DNA of 64,000 bases from Prinsepia uniflora. Its lineage: Eukaryota; Streptophyta; Magnoliopsida; Rosales; Rosaceae. Location: the NCBI GenBank assembly GCA_032719365.1, contig CM064868.1, forward strand, positions 8,404,235-8,468,234. The letters are read 5' to 3'. Under the pieces are notes generated by a model. The model worked only from the letters and a program-made list of their open reading frames with translations. It was not told the DNA's origin and made no database searches. The position numbers were made by a program, and so were the translations under genes. Below are positions 47,111-59,393 of the stretch, one piece after another. The first letter of the stretch is position 1; each line of letters begins with the position of its first letter.

Positions 47111-48836
47111 AATTCCTAGGAACACAATCATACCTCCCACGAGCCAAAAGGATCACGACAGAGCACAAGTTTGAGCGTGGACCAAATATTTCATGGGATT
47201 TGCCAGCCATCACTAGCATTATTCCTCTATTTGAATTTCAGTTTTAGATTCCTGGGGCTGAGTAGATAGATTTCCATTAATAGAATGCTAAATTTGGTTG
47301 AAAAATTGAGAGATATATGGAGCTTTAAATTTCAGGTGGTATTAGAGATTTGATGAGGGAATGGAATATTCTTGTTAACAGTACCAGCGAGTGGGGGAAG
47401 ACTCGCCACTACCCCACCAGAGCATGGAGATGTGTACGACATCTCCTCGAGCTCCCATCAACATTAGTTTTCATGTTCTTGATTTTATAGACCTTATGGC
47501 GCCCATTTGGGGTCAATCGAAGATCGTCTCGGGGTAGTTTTGAGCGTCTGAAGTGACAATATATAGGTTTAGGACATATGTGTTTTCCGGGATTTAGGGG
47601 ATTCGAATACAAGGTTATGTTTAACGTTAGTGACCCTCGATTGTTTTTTTGATAAGCCAAAACGCTCCAAGAGCGCACAACTCATGATTGAGCTGCTATG
47701 AACATATTATGAGTGAACTTTGTTTTATAAACTGTGATGCATACATAATTAAATGTTTTAAATATTTTATTACTTTCTATGAATTGTAATAGTCTGAATG
47801 AATTATTCTAAATGTTTATTGTTATTCAATGATTTAGGAATTAAGAATAATTATTCAGGATGTCATTTATGGACTCAAGTTTTAAGATTTTGTAGAAATA
47901 GTATTTTGGACTTAGGCTAAGTTTGGAAATATTTTGACTTGGGTTTTGAGTTAAGGATTTGTATAAAGTAATGTTTTGAATTTATTTTGTAAGCTCCTTT
48001 ACACGGTTAACCATCCTTGTGAGGTTTGACCAATTCTTGGACGTCAAATGATCCTAAGACTGAGATATCTCCCAGACGTCACTCGATCCTAGGGATATCA
48101 CTTGGGCATCTTCCAGATGTCATAGCCAAATCTTGGGGATACCTCCTAGACATTGCAGATCTTAGGATGTGACTTTGACGTTGTTGGAGTTTTACTTCGA
48201 AGATCTTGAGGCTGTCCACATGTATTACAAGTTGTTCATATGGTTGGTGCTAGGATAATCGAGGCCAGATTGGTTATATTTGATTACTAATATTGTGTCC
48301 AGGATGTTTTGTAAACGAGGATTTAAGGAAATAATGGGTCACGAGAATTTTACATACATATTTCATGTTTTCACGGGTCCGAGGAATTATCATTTTATTT
48401 TAACTGAAATCCGGAAATTTTCGTTTTATTTTATGCATGCATGTTTTAAAACTAGATGGTAAATGATTATTTTTCTTGGAATTTGTATTTTTTTCCCCAC
48501 TCATATTTTTGGATAATTTTATGTTCCCTCTAGGCCGTTGCATAGAAACATGGGCGAATCTTGAAATAGAGGCATAATTTTATGATTGCGCACTCGTCAA
48601 ATTTTCAGAGTAGGACTTTTTTTTATATATTTTTTATTTAACTATTTAACTGGACGTATTTGGTAGTTTAAAATGGTTAAGACAAGTTGGTTACACATAT
48701 GGTTATCTCTTATCTAACGAGTTTTTTCGTATTTATATTTTAATGATCTAAGGGTATTTTTAGTTTTTGGTTTAGCTGTCAGACGGGAATATAACATTTC
48801 ACAATTATCAAAGCATTTTTGGGAAAGGTCTTATCA
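47111..48836 (+). repeat. Family C 3' LTR copy, 5' truncated
   Basis: It starts within the region homologous to 21601 and runs to the LTR end GGTCTTATCA. It contains ATGAGTGAAC (47709-47718) and its mate CCCACTCAT (48496-48504), then CCCTCTAG|G near 48530. No primer binding site follows 48836, consistent with a 3' LTR end meeting flanking DNA. Confidence 0.75.
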
Positions 48837-48841
48837 TGCAC

Positions 48842-49166
48842 TTAGGGTTTAGGTGGCTCAAGTAGAGTAAATCAATCACAGTTGTGCGAGGTTAAGATTC
48901 ATCAAATTAACACAAGGAAGGAAAACATGGTAGGTATCTTTTAGATATAAAAATAAGTGGTACGATGAGATACCACTAAGAGTGAGATATAAATATTATT
49001 ATGTTTTTAATAAATACAAGGACATAAAAATGAATAATACTCACCTCGGCCTCATCACTCCTGGTGGTACAAGTATGTACAACCCTTTTGATTTATCAAA
49101 TAAACCATATACACATATCATAATTGAGACTGTTTAATTTTTAAATTATTGTTTCAATATCATTAA
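48842..49166. other. Flanking DNA between family C and gypsy D
   Basis: AT-rich sequence without coding frames or repeats that I recognise. It should be contiguous with the sequence left of 21213 in an allele lacking the nest. Confidence 0.5.
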
Positions 49167-49705
49167 TGTGACGACCCGGAAATTCGGAAAAGGAAAATTT
49201 GGAAAATTTAAAGAAAATGACGATTTTGCCCCTGGAATCGGGCGAACGGTTGACTGTTGGATTGAGCGGTCAAACGGACTTGGACCGAGAACTGTGATGG
49301 ATTTCGGGACATCACGAGTTCATATACAGGTGGCACGTCCGATTCCGACATTTGAGGAGAAAGTTATGATGTTCGGAAGGTTAAGGGCATATTGGTAATT
49401 TGGTTGAAAACGGGGTAAATAGTTGACTTTTCAAATGACCTGGAATTTCCACGTAATTAAAAGACCGTTGGGAAGGTCTTGAGACGCTGAGTCCGTAGAC
49501 AGGCGACACGCGTCAATCGGAGTTCGAACGACTAAGTTATGGGTCTAGGAGTGTGAAGGGCATTTTGGTAATTTGTAAGGAGAAGGGAAAAATGGTAATT
49601 GGTCAATTGAATAAGAAATGGGACGGTGATTGGGTTGATTCAGCCATGGTTATGCCATTAAGTGACATTTGTCACTTTCTAAGGAAGATTGGTGGCAAGT
49701 GCACC

Positions 49706-49785
49706 GTGTGTGTGTGTGTGTGTGTGTGTTGTGGAGCGGTGGGATGAATCCAGTTTAAACCATGTGTGTGTGTGTGTGTGTGTGT
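49706..49785. repeat. Paired (GT)n microsatellites
   Basis: (GT)12 at 49706-49729 and (TG)11 at 49763-49784, separated by 33 bp, inside LTR D. Such tracts are likely length-polymorphic. Confidence 0.95.
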
Positions 49786-50825
49786 TGAAAAACAGAGACT
49801 AAAGACCACAACTGAGCTTGATCGACCTCCCGAACAACCAATTGAGAGAACAGAAGAACTGGAAAATATTTAAGAGAGTGAGAACAGAGAAATTCGAAGA
49901 AGAAATGGGGAGGAAAATCGTGAAAAGAAACCAGAAAACCATGGAACCCGAAAACCAAACCTTCATTAAATTTCGAATTCGGGCTTCTCCATTTGGACCC
50001 CTTTTGATTCAATTGACCTTGAATTCATCTTCCTGAGATCATTTCGAGTCGAACCCAATCAAAAACGAAAGAAAAGGACGTCGTTTTGGCTGAGAACAGA
50101 CATGGTAAGAATTGGAAAATTCAAAGATTGGGTCGTGTAATTAGAGGAGTTGGACATTGAAATTGAGCTTGGAAGTATGTTTGTATGGATCCTGCAAAGC
50201 TTCTGAGTGAATCAATTGCAAGAATTCAATTGGAATTGGTCGAGATCGAAGGATGAACAGTACCCGGGTGTTCATCGACAAAGTCGTGATTGAATTGAAG
50301 GATTAAGGTATGTTTGATCCAAATTAATGTTACAGACCTGGAATTAACTTAGCTTCGAATCTAATGGACAGTTCAATTGAAGTAATTCAAGCAGTATTGA
50401 GCGAGATCCAATCGGGTTCACACGCGGGCTAAACGACCCGTTTAACAGAGAAACGGGTGAGGACGATGCACTGTAGCAAACACTGTGCAAGCACATGGGC
50501 TTCACGCGCAGCCAGTCACGGCGGCGCGTGAGGGCGCGTGGGCTCGATTCCTGAGGTGAGTTCAACCTGAAACTTGCTCATTTTAATGTAATGAACATTT
50601 TGGCACTAGTTTTGAGGAAACCGGATATCGTTTTGATAGTGTTGAGTGTAGCCAAAGTTTTCGTATACGTTTAAGATACGTATTTAAATTTCGGAAAAAT
50701 TGGGGAAAATTATATGAGGTATATTGAAGTGTTAGTGACCCTCGATATTGGTTTTGGACAGGAATTATGATTTTCAGAATTTACGGAAAAACATGCAGCT
50801 CGGAATCGAGCCGTTTGGACCGTGT

Positions 50826-51775
50826 GTGAGTGAACTTTGCTTTCTAAATTTCAATGCATGCATAATTGTTTTCTATGCTTTCTATCTATTATTTCTATGC
50901 GTATGATTATGATACTTACGATTTTTGTATTTACACGTATTTCGATATGCAATATGTAATTACACGTATTTCGAGACTACGATTTCTCCTATGCTTTGAT
51001 GATGGTTTGATGGATGATTTTATATGATTTATGCGTATCATATTTTGATGATGTTTTGATTATGATGTGTGAGTATGATTTGGGATTCGAACGTGAAATT
51101 CGGACATGAGTTCCATTTCGATTAAATGTGATTTCGAATTTGGTTTTGGAATTTGGATTACGATGGATTTTGGATTTGTTGTAAATTACACATGGTTTTG
51201 GGTTTAAAGACCTGGTACTATTGCTGGATCTGGTTTTAGTTTTAAAGACCCGGTTGATTGATGACGGAGGAGGACCCTTGATTGATGTATTTTGAGTTTA
51301 AAGACTCTGTTATTGTGATATCCCCCGAGGCCTATTGATTGTGTTTTGTGTTTAAAGACTCGTTGATATCCCGAGAAGGCCTGATTATGCGCATGGTTTT
51401 GAGTTTAAAGATTCGGGCGCACTAGAGATCGAGCAACTCAATTGATTGACGTTTTCGGATGTGTTGGGCAATGACCCGGTTTATATGGCTTGATGAATTT
51501 TTGGGTTATGTTCTATACTTGGATTTTGATTCATGATTTTGGGCTGAGGCCCCGTATTTATGGTTTCGGGATAAAGCCCGAGGTTTGAGAAAAAGAAATG
51601 ATTTTGATTTTCATACACGATTTTCTTATACTGGAAATGAAATGGATTATGAAATTATTTTCGAATGCATGCATTGGTTTTACGTGGAGGGTAGAAATGT
51701 CTTTTCTATAACATGTTTTATAAACTGATTTATTTTCGTCCACTCACACCTTTTATGTTTTTATTGACCCTCCAG
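50826..51775 (+). other. Putative LTR leader intron / structured cassette (D)
   Basis: 950 nt, opening GTGAGTGAAC and closing TTTTTATTGACCCTCCAG. A putative 64-nt exon (50762-50825) precedes it. The arm pairs with 51738-51747 at nine of ten positions. Confidence 0.4.
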
Positions 51776-51949
51776 GTCGTGGCGCAACAATCGAGGCTGA
51801 TTGGGAAGTGGAGGCATGAGTGGGCACAGGTGCGGTTATCCCTTGTTTGACAAGTGCTAGGGTTAATTTTGGAACTTCAGTTGACTTGTCAGACGGGAGC
51901 AGGGCCAGGCACAGTTATCAATGTTCCTCAGGGGACGGTCCTGTCAACT

Positions 51950-51961
51950 TGGTATCAGAGC
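51950..51961 (+). other. Primer binding site of element D
   Basis: TGGTATCAGAGC, three bases after the LTR, complements initiator-Met tRNA. Confidence 0.92.
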
Positions 51962-51990
51962 ACTAGGTTGTTGATTCTGTTGCCACATCA

Positions 51991-54421
51991 TGCCTCCGAA
52001 ACGAAAGTCTCGTGTGCGAGCTGGTAGTGAGACGGGTATACGAGGATATATGAGACCTCGTGATAGATCTCGAATGAGATTGACCCTGGATTGAGGGTCA
52101 GATGTTAATCAGTGTACACTATGAACTATTGTCTGTTAGACATAGCATTGTGTGGGTCCCAGGGACGAATGAGCCCAGCGGCTAGAAAGGTTGCACAATT
52201 GGGCGAGTTGCACTCGTGATGAGATTATTCTTAGTGGATTCCTTAAGTGGAATGTGTGTTCAAAGAGTCTAGAATGAGATGGGATATCTCTTAGGCCTTA
52301 TAGGTCGTATAAGATGTGATTTACCATCGATATTTGCTCGGTGACCGGGTATGCCAATGATGGCATGGCTGATTGTTATGAGATTGGACTCAAGAGGAGT
52401 CGAGATATGGATACGGGACTCGAAATGAGTCAGGATATTGGTTAGGGGTTGAGATGAGTCATAGTAATGTATCAGGGCTCAGGAGGAGACGGAAAAGTTG
52501 AATATAACTATGGTTTCTGACACGGCCAACCCTTGATTGAGGAATGTTTGGCACCTAGGATGCCAAGGACTAGTATAAGGTCAGATACTTATGGGTTATG
52601 AATTTATGAATTGGTTTTGTTTAACTTTGTTTACTGGACTTATGGGTCGTGTCAGTTTCATGTAATGATTGAAGGTTCGGGCGGAGACCCGAGAGATACA
52701 GGGATTTGGACTTAGAAGATAGTCCAGTTCAGTGGGACGCTAGTTGAGTCCACTGGGAGATAAAGTGATATGGCACTGTTGGGGTGCAATGGAGCAAGGA
52801 TAGACTCCTGCATCGATTGTTGATGTGAAAAGCGAGGGAAGAGTTGGTAGGGCTCATGATGGACTGTAGGGGCGTGATCGGATTGGAACCACTTACACGA
52901 GGATTGCAGTTACTAGCAAGAGGTCTGAGTAGCCCCTGGAGTGATGACCTGGATACCTATTAATGGTGGTCATGAATATGTATTTGGTAGGTCCCGGGCT
53001 ATCCAATCTTCCATGTCTTGAGATTGTACATCAGACGGATATGGAGATGTCCGTGATTGGTTATGGTATGGAAGTCGGTGAACCGACTGGAGTTACGATG
53101 TGATAAATTTGATGATATTTATGTGGTAACCTTGGTAATTATCTATGGTGAAATTGGTGAGACATAAGGGGAGTAGACCTATCAATGTAAGGCTACCCAG
53201 AATGACAGGTGTTATGCTGACATAGACTTGGATGATTTGGACGTAATTCTTGGGATGGATTGGTTGATGACTCATGATACCCCTATCGAGTATGTCGATT
53301 AGAGAGCAATATGTGGAGTTCAGGATTACCAGAGGTTATGTTTCAGAGAGATTCGAGAGTGTTATCCTCTAGAATGATTTTGACACTCACAATCGATGGA
53401 CTGTTGGTAAGAGGTAATCAAGGTTTACTGGTCAGATGTGTGGCATATGTGCTTAGTGTATGAGATTCCTAATGAGGGCTGAGGATGTACAGATTTCTCA
53501 ATATATTTCTTGAGGTTTTGACAGGTGAGAGATTGAGTTTATGATGGAGATTATGCCGAGTATACGAGTTGTTTCTCGGACGCCCTGGTATGTGGCACCT
53601 ATGGAATCATAAGGACTGAAAGTACAAGTACAGGACTCGGTAGATACGGGTTCATTCGGCTCAGTGTTGCCATGGGGAATCCTTATGCGGTAAGAGGAAA
53701 AAGTGATGATGGTCTGAGCTTACATGTTGATTATGGACAACTTGATAAGGTAACGGTATGAGATAAGTATCCCGTATCACGAGCTAATGATTTGTGGTTC
53801 TGTTGGAAAGTTGTGATTATTGGGCCTATTGAGAGAGGCCAACATGGTGACGACTATTGGTTATGAGTAAAAGAGAAAAACATGATGTCCGGATTTGATA
53901 TGGCTAAGGTTAGTTGATGATGATTGACCCAAAAGGAGGTCAGAGTTATTGGAAATGAGAACTGAGATAGAATGGGTACAAGTGGAGAAACAATGACTTA
54001 TGTTCAATGTTGACCCTTTTCTGTGTGTATAATGAGATGTCACTATGAGATTTGGGATTTGGCGAGGTGTATGTCGATGCTAGCTGAACCCTAAGAAGTT
54101 TTACGTTCCTTACATGAATTAGGATCGACCCAGGTGGTCGAGTATGCAGAGGTCATATACCTCTGGGAAGGAATGTCCGAGCATTGTATCGACCATTAGG
54201 ATTGGTAATGATTGATAAAAATAAAGGCTTAATGTAAGATGAGGCGATGGTCAGGATACATTGAGATTACGACCGCATTGTCGGATTAGGTATTAGTTGG
54301 GGAGAGAATTGTCATGTTTGATCACTTAAGGATAGGTGAAATCCTGTTATTGATGGAACTCTATAGGATTGGAGTAATACATAATTTTTATCATTTGGAC
54401 TATTGGGGTCCAACTGCAGGG
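51991..54421 (+). pseudogene. Decayed gypsy gag-pol of element D
   Basis: A gag start (MPPKRKSRVRAGSET) is readable at 51991. DLDVILGMDWLMTHDTPIEY near 53234-53295 is the protease C-terminal landmark of plant gypsy elements and runs into a TAG. At about 53525-53810 degraded RT N-terminal phrases appear (VVSRTPWYVAPME, SVLPWG) with several stops. Between these landmarks the frames are closed by many stops. The remnant continues at 62174 after the nested element. Confidence 0.8.
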
Positions 54422-54426
54422 TCACA

Positions 54427-57400
54427 TGTCAGGACCCACCCCAGTTTCACCCCGAAACCCGAGGTAAATCCCGCTCCCGTCTGACTCCCCGACACAACAC
54501 CTAAGGAACACTTACTCGAACCCAGTCAAACGCAGGAGTAATTAGACACAAACAAAGAAAATAAAACCGATAACTACATGCACACGGAAGCCTTTACTCT
54601 ACTCTGGAAACTCTCACGTCACTTCTATGCCTTGGACACTGCCTCGACGTCAAGACCCCGCACTCGCTCCACAACCTGGAGGGCAATTTAAAACAGAAAA
54701 TGTGAGTGGACCAGAAAGTACAAAAAGTTCAAAACCATTTTATAAGAAAACCGAGTTTAAACCCTCCGTTTTGAAACCACATGCATAACCAACAGTTATA
54801 GACACAGTTCTAAAATAATCGTTCTTAAACATCATAAGAAACAGAAACACTATAAAATATCATAGGAAACCATAACATGAGTATCAGAAACCGTATCAAA
54901 ACCATAACCACCAAATCATCATTTTCCCGATCAAACCTGCTGGATCTATCCGAGTCTTTAAACTCCCGAGTCTTTAAACTCAATCCAGGCCTTAATCATA
55001 TCCGAGTCTTTAAACTCAAAGGCCTACGGGGGAAATCAATATATATCCGAGTCTTTAAACTCCCGAGTCTTTAAACTCAATCCGGGTCTTTAAACCCAAT
55101 CCGGCCGGTCCCCCGTCACATATATCCGGGTCTTTAAACCCAATATCCAGATCCAGCAAATCCAATCTCAAAATCATGTGAAAACCATGTACCAATCCAC
55201 ATCCAAACCCGAATCCGAAATCACTGGTTCGATGCTCTCCCGGCATCCAGAACCGTCATTCCGAACCCAAATCCGGAGTCCACTTTCCAATCTTCAAACC
55301 AAATTCCGATTAGTGAAATCCGATTCTAAAATCGAAAACTTTGATCATCGAAATCCTGTTCCCCAAAATCCACTTATAACCATTGAAAACCACTTATCAA
55401 TTGAAATCCCAAAATCATAACATATATTCCAGAAACCAACCATTCCTCGTAAAACGTGCTAAAAACCACTTTCCTCGAAAAACGTGTAATAATGCAAAAC
55501 CGACCAAACATATTCGATAAACACAAAATCATGATTAAAACCATAAAGCAATTATAGAAAACAGTTATGCATGCTCGAGTTTAGAGAAAGGGTCCACTCA
55601 CAGTACTGAGCCCTACTCGCGTCCCGAACGTCCAGCCCGTTCCTCGGCTACCTCGGGAAATCTCGATCCTGTCAAACACCGTCAAATTACGTCACTAATA
55701 CATCTACTAACACTCTCCTAAATTTCCTCAAAAATCCCCGAACCGAAGACTTCAAACCCCGGGACCCTACACATTCACCCTCGCGGAACTACACTCAAAC
55801 GACTTCCGATTAACCCGAAACCAACTCCATTGAACTCACAACAACTCCTAGACCACAAACTATGTTGACCGTTTCTCCCAGAACCGCCGCACGCGCCTCC
55901 ACGCGCCGCCCAAAGTGGCTGCGCGTGGCCCTCACGCGCCAGCTACAGTGCACCGTCAACCTTGGGCAGACCCGGTTCGCACCAGTGGTCTGGACCCTGA
56001 ACCGGCGAGAGCGGTTCTCCTCATTCCGTCCACCAAAACGACTCCTCTCTTCACCAGCAGCATCGTCCCGTCCTAGGTTACCCCTTCACGTGTGTCACTC
56101 ACCTCGATTCACCCTAAAACTCGTCGACTCAACCTTGAACAAAAACCCGTACACTGCCCTGTTTCTTACTCCGGCCACCCACGACTTCCCCCTTCACGGA
56201 GGCTACACCAACCTCTTCCCTGGACTTCTCTAAACCTAACCCAGCTAACCTGAACCGTCGACTCACTCCCCAACTGCACAACTTGCCGTTCGAACCTCAC
56301 GGCTAAAACAGAGCACACAAGTGCACTCCGTCGTACCGGCCGCCCCTGTGCACCACCCATCATGGCAGCACACTCAACCCGTTCCTAGGACCCTCAGGAG
56401 CCTCACCCTAACCTCCAACTCCCTCGACTCCAGCCCTAGACTCACGACTTTCACATTGAAGTTCAATGGAAAACAGAGTACCGAATCGGAGATGTGGAAT
56501 TTACCTGCCTCCTGTTGCCACCGTGAGCTCCTCCGGTAGTGGTTGACTCCTCGCAACCCACACGACACCACCACGGGCTCAATTGCCCCGTACACGGCTA
56601 CCACCGCCACAATTCTCACAATTCCTTCCTGTTTCCTCCCTGATTTTCCCGCAGCTCTCGACACCCTCACACACGGCCACCACACCGTCAACCTCTCTCA
56701 CTGCTTCCCTCTCACTCTCTGATCACCCTCACACACTCACAATTCAACAACACACACACCACCGCCCTCAATTTCCTTCACGACCTCCCTCTGTTTTCTG
56801 AACCAGCATCACACAACACGGGTGCACCCCAATTATTTGGGCCGTGCACACACTCGAACTCACCAGAAGCCACTACACACCTGCCATGTGTCACCATCCC
56901 TTCATCCTTTATCCCACCTGGCCTAATCCCAGCCGTCCACCTTTCTTCTGTGCACAAATCCCAATGTGCCAAAATGACCAAAATACCCTTCTTTTTAACT
57001 TATATTTACGTTTTAACCAAAACTTCCTAGACCCGTAACTCTAACCCCGTAAGTCCGATGAATACATGCCGCCTGTCATCGAACTCAGGACGACAAGAAC
57101 TATCTAACCATCCTAGGTCAACCTACCAAAACTCGATTATTCAAAAAGTCAACTTTTCCCCCTTTTTTTACCCAAATTACGGTTAAGCCCTCAACCTTCC
57201 GAACATCACAACTTCCTCCTCGGATGTCGGAATCAAACGTACCACATGTCTATGGGTTCATGACGTCCTAAACTACGTCCTAGTCACTGGTCAATCTCCA
57301 ATTGACCACCCGAAATAAAAGTCAACATTTCTGCCCGACCCAGGGGCAAAATCGTCATTCTAAGTTCCCGGACCCCTCGGGACCACCTAACCCCTGATTA

Positions 57401-57460
57401 ACCTTACTAATCACACCTTAATCACTCTACTAATCCCAATTCTCGGGACGGGTTGTTACA
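54427..57460 (-). repeat. 3' LTR of the gag-only element
   Basis: It runs TGTCAGGACCCACCCC to GGGTTGTTACA in + coordinates. GTGAGTGGAC (54702-54711) and GTCCACTCAC (55592-55601) bracket a TTTAAA hairpin array at 54950-55145. Same family as the solo LTR 12988-16034. Confidence 0.95.
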
Positions 57461-57500
57461 ATCTACCCACCTAAAAAGAATTTCGTCCCCGAAATTCCAC
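57461..57500 (-). other. Polypurine tract region of the gag-only element
   Basis: On the minus strand AATTTCGGGGACGAAATT is followed by CTTTTTAGGTGGGTAGAT and then the 3' LTR start TGTAACA. The first part is a near-perfect palindrome also found before the LARD 3' LTR, as is typical of this gypsy lineage. Confidence 0.75.
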
Positions 57501-57923
57501 AGCTAGTTCCCGACACCTAACGTCTTCTACCCGGTATCCACACTAGAGCAGCAACAGCTTCTCCTAAACACTCTGTCTATCATCTCCACCTTGGGTATTT
57601 CACTCCATCCCCAGCTACTGTTACCACAGCCAACCCTAGCTATGTACCAACTACATGGTGTACGCAAGGGAAACTCTATGAACAGAAAACAAAGGTATTA
57701 TACAATACCTCATGTCACAGTACCCGACAGAAGTCATAGAGTACCTCCTCGTATACAACCACCCATCTCCCTCGGCTACTATTCCGGCCACGGTCGGACT
57801 AACTTCACAAAGTCCTAAAGGCAAACTCTAGCTTGTGGGTTCTCTCCTTCCACAGTCTCCAATCGATCAATTATAGTCACTCCTTTCCTATACCTTCCGT
57901 CACCCTCCTACGAAACTTAACTC

Positions 57924-59027
57924 CTAGACTCTACCCCGAAATCCAAACACCAAACCAACAGGACAACCAAAAGTAAAACAAGTACCTGTCTCCGTATCTG
58001 ATGTCGACGGATCCTCCTGCTGAGTCATCGCGAACACCCGGGCCTGAGATCCTGACGCTCTACCACGTCCCCTCGAACTACTCGTGGCTGTGCCACCACC
58101 TCCTCTAGTGCCCGCTGTCCCTGATGCTGTATTCTGTCCGGACTCCGCTACTCCTCTGCCTACACCACCTTCCTGTGGCAACAGTGGGCACTCACGTCGA
58201 AAATGACCTCGCTCCCCACAGTAGAAACACACATTCCAGCCTGGTCCACTGCTCGGTCTCCCTGTGGACGCTACCGACGTCGCACTCGCTTGCGGAATCG
58301 GCGGTACTCGATAACCCCAAAATCCTGAACTCTGGGCACTACCAGGCCTACCAAAACGATCATCGCCCGACGAGGACGATCCACCGAAGTTACCTCTTTT
58401 CGGTGTCCGCTGGCTCGAAGCTCCAGGAATAGAAGGTTCCCGGCGTCGCACCGGCAAACTAGCCTCAACTCGCACCGCAGCATCCGACAAGTCTCGGAGG
58501 GTAGCAAAAGATCCAGCTGTCACTACGGCTCGAATCTCACCTCGCAAACCCAACTCAAACCTACGGCACTTCTCGGCTTCAGTGGTCACAAAAGCAGGAG
58601 CAAACCGAGACAACATCTGGAACTTCCGTTCATACTCTGCCACGGTCATATTCCCCTGCTGGAGCTACAGAAACTCCGCCTCCTTGGCATCCCGGAAAGA
58701 ACGAGGGTAATACTGCTCCAGAAACCGTTCCCTAAACGTCTCCCAGGTCACACTGTGGACATCCCAACCGGACAACTCGAGGGTATACCACCACTCGTAC
58801 GCCGCACCATCTAGTAAAAATGCAGCTAACAATACTCGCTCCTCCGGCGGACAATGCATCACCGCAAAAATCCGCTCCAGTCTAGTAATCCACTTCTGGG
58901 CTTCCTCAGGATCAGCCCCACCACTAAAAGTAGTAGCCCCGAGCCGCTGGGCTCGCTCAATCGTGGCACTCTCCGTCTCTCTGGCTACTTCTTCAGGTTG
59001 TGGAGAGGGTCTACGTCTCGGAGGCAT
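57924..59027 (-). pseudogene. Gypsy gag with in-frame amber codon
   Basis: The frame starts at 59027 (MPPRRRPSPQPEEVARE), 107 nt after the 5' LTR. It contains the capsid-type block GGADPEEAQKWITRLERIF, YEWWYTLE, WETFRERFLEQYYP and, after the stop, MTVAEYERKFQMLSRFAP, all typical of plant gypsy gag. The zinc knuckle CFYCGERGHFRREC fits CX2CX4HX4C. One TAG (58665-58667) interrupts an otherwise open 368-codon frame. CAG to TAG is the simplest origin. The C-terminus runs ARVFAMTQQEDPSTSD and then ends within about 30 residues, where related elements continue into protease. Product: capsid/nucleocapsid for particle assembly, here probably truncated. Confidence 0.9.
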
Positions 59028-59120
59028 CGTCAACCGCACACTGAAAGAGGCATAGAAGTAGGCAAACAACTAAAACACAACCTCACAAACCGACAGACCC
59101 AACAAACTCGACAAACCTAT

Positions 59121-59132
59121 GCTCTGATACCA
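59121..59132 (-). other. Primer binding site of the gag-only element
   Basis: On the minus strand TGGTATCAGAGC follows the 5' LTR after two bases; it is complementary to initiator-Met tRNA. Confidence 0.92.
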
Positions 59133-59393
59133 ATTGTCAGGACCCACCCCGGTTTCACCCCGAAACCCGAGGTAAATCCCGCTCCCGTCTGACTCCCCGA
59201 CACAACACCTAAGGAACACTTACTCGAACCCAGTCAAACGCAGGAGTAATTAGACACAAACAAAGAAAATAAAACCGATAACTACATGCACACGGAAGCC
59301 TTTACTCTACTCTGGAAACTCTCACGTCACTTCTATGCCTTGGACACTGCCTCGACGTCAAGACCCCGCACTCGCTCCACAACCTGGAGGGCA

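Larger units (their letters stand above)
21219..48836 (+). mobile_element. Family C LTR element hosting a 27.6-kb nest
   Basis: The outer ends are TATAACGAACC at 21219 (a decayed TGTAACGACCC) and GGTCTTATCA at 48836. They are flanked by TGTAC (21214-21218) and TGCAC (48837-48841), a 5-bp duplication with one transition. Family C sequence is present as two overlapping LTR copies. Copy 1 is split into 21219-21801, 27488-27720 and 43534-44425. Copy 2 lies at 47111-48836. No family C internal domain remains. All other elements between these coordinates are later insertions or rearrangements. Confidence 0.7.
49167..51946 (+). repeat. 5' LTR of gypsy element D (2780 bp)
   Basis: It starts TGTGACGACCCGGAAATTC and ends GGGGACGGTCCTGTCA. 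Landmarks: AAG|GTATGT at 50308, TTTTGGACAG|G ending 50761, GTGAGTGAAC at 50826-50835, a TTTAAA hairpin series 51195-51415, GTCCACTCAC at 51738-51747, and GACCCTCCAG|G ending 51775. The common start block is at 49255-49385, with a second degenerate copy at 49480-49575. Confidence 0.92.

Noticed and set aside
56374..56691. 105-aa antisense ORF repeated at 61082-61399
   Set aside because: It is identical only because the LTRs are nearly identical. It lies in CA/CT-rich leader-like DNA and has no recognisable domain.
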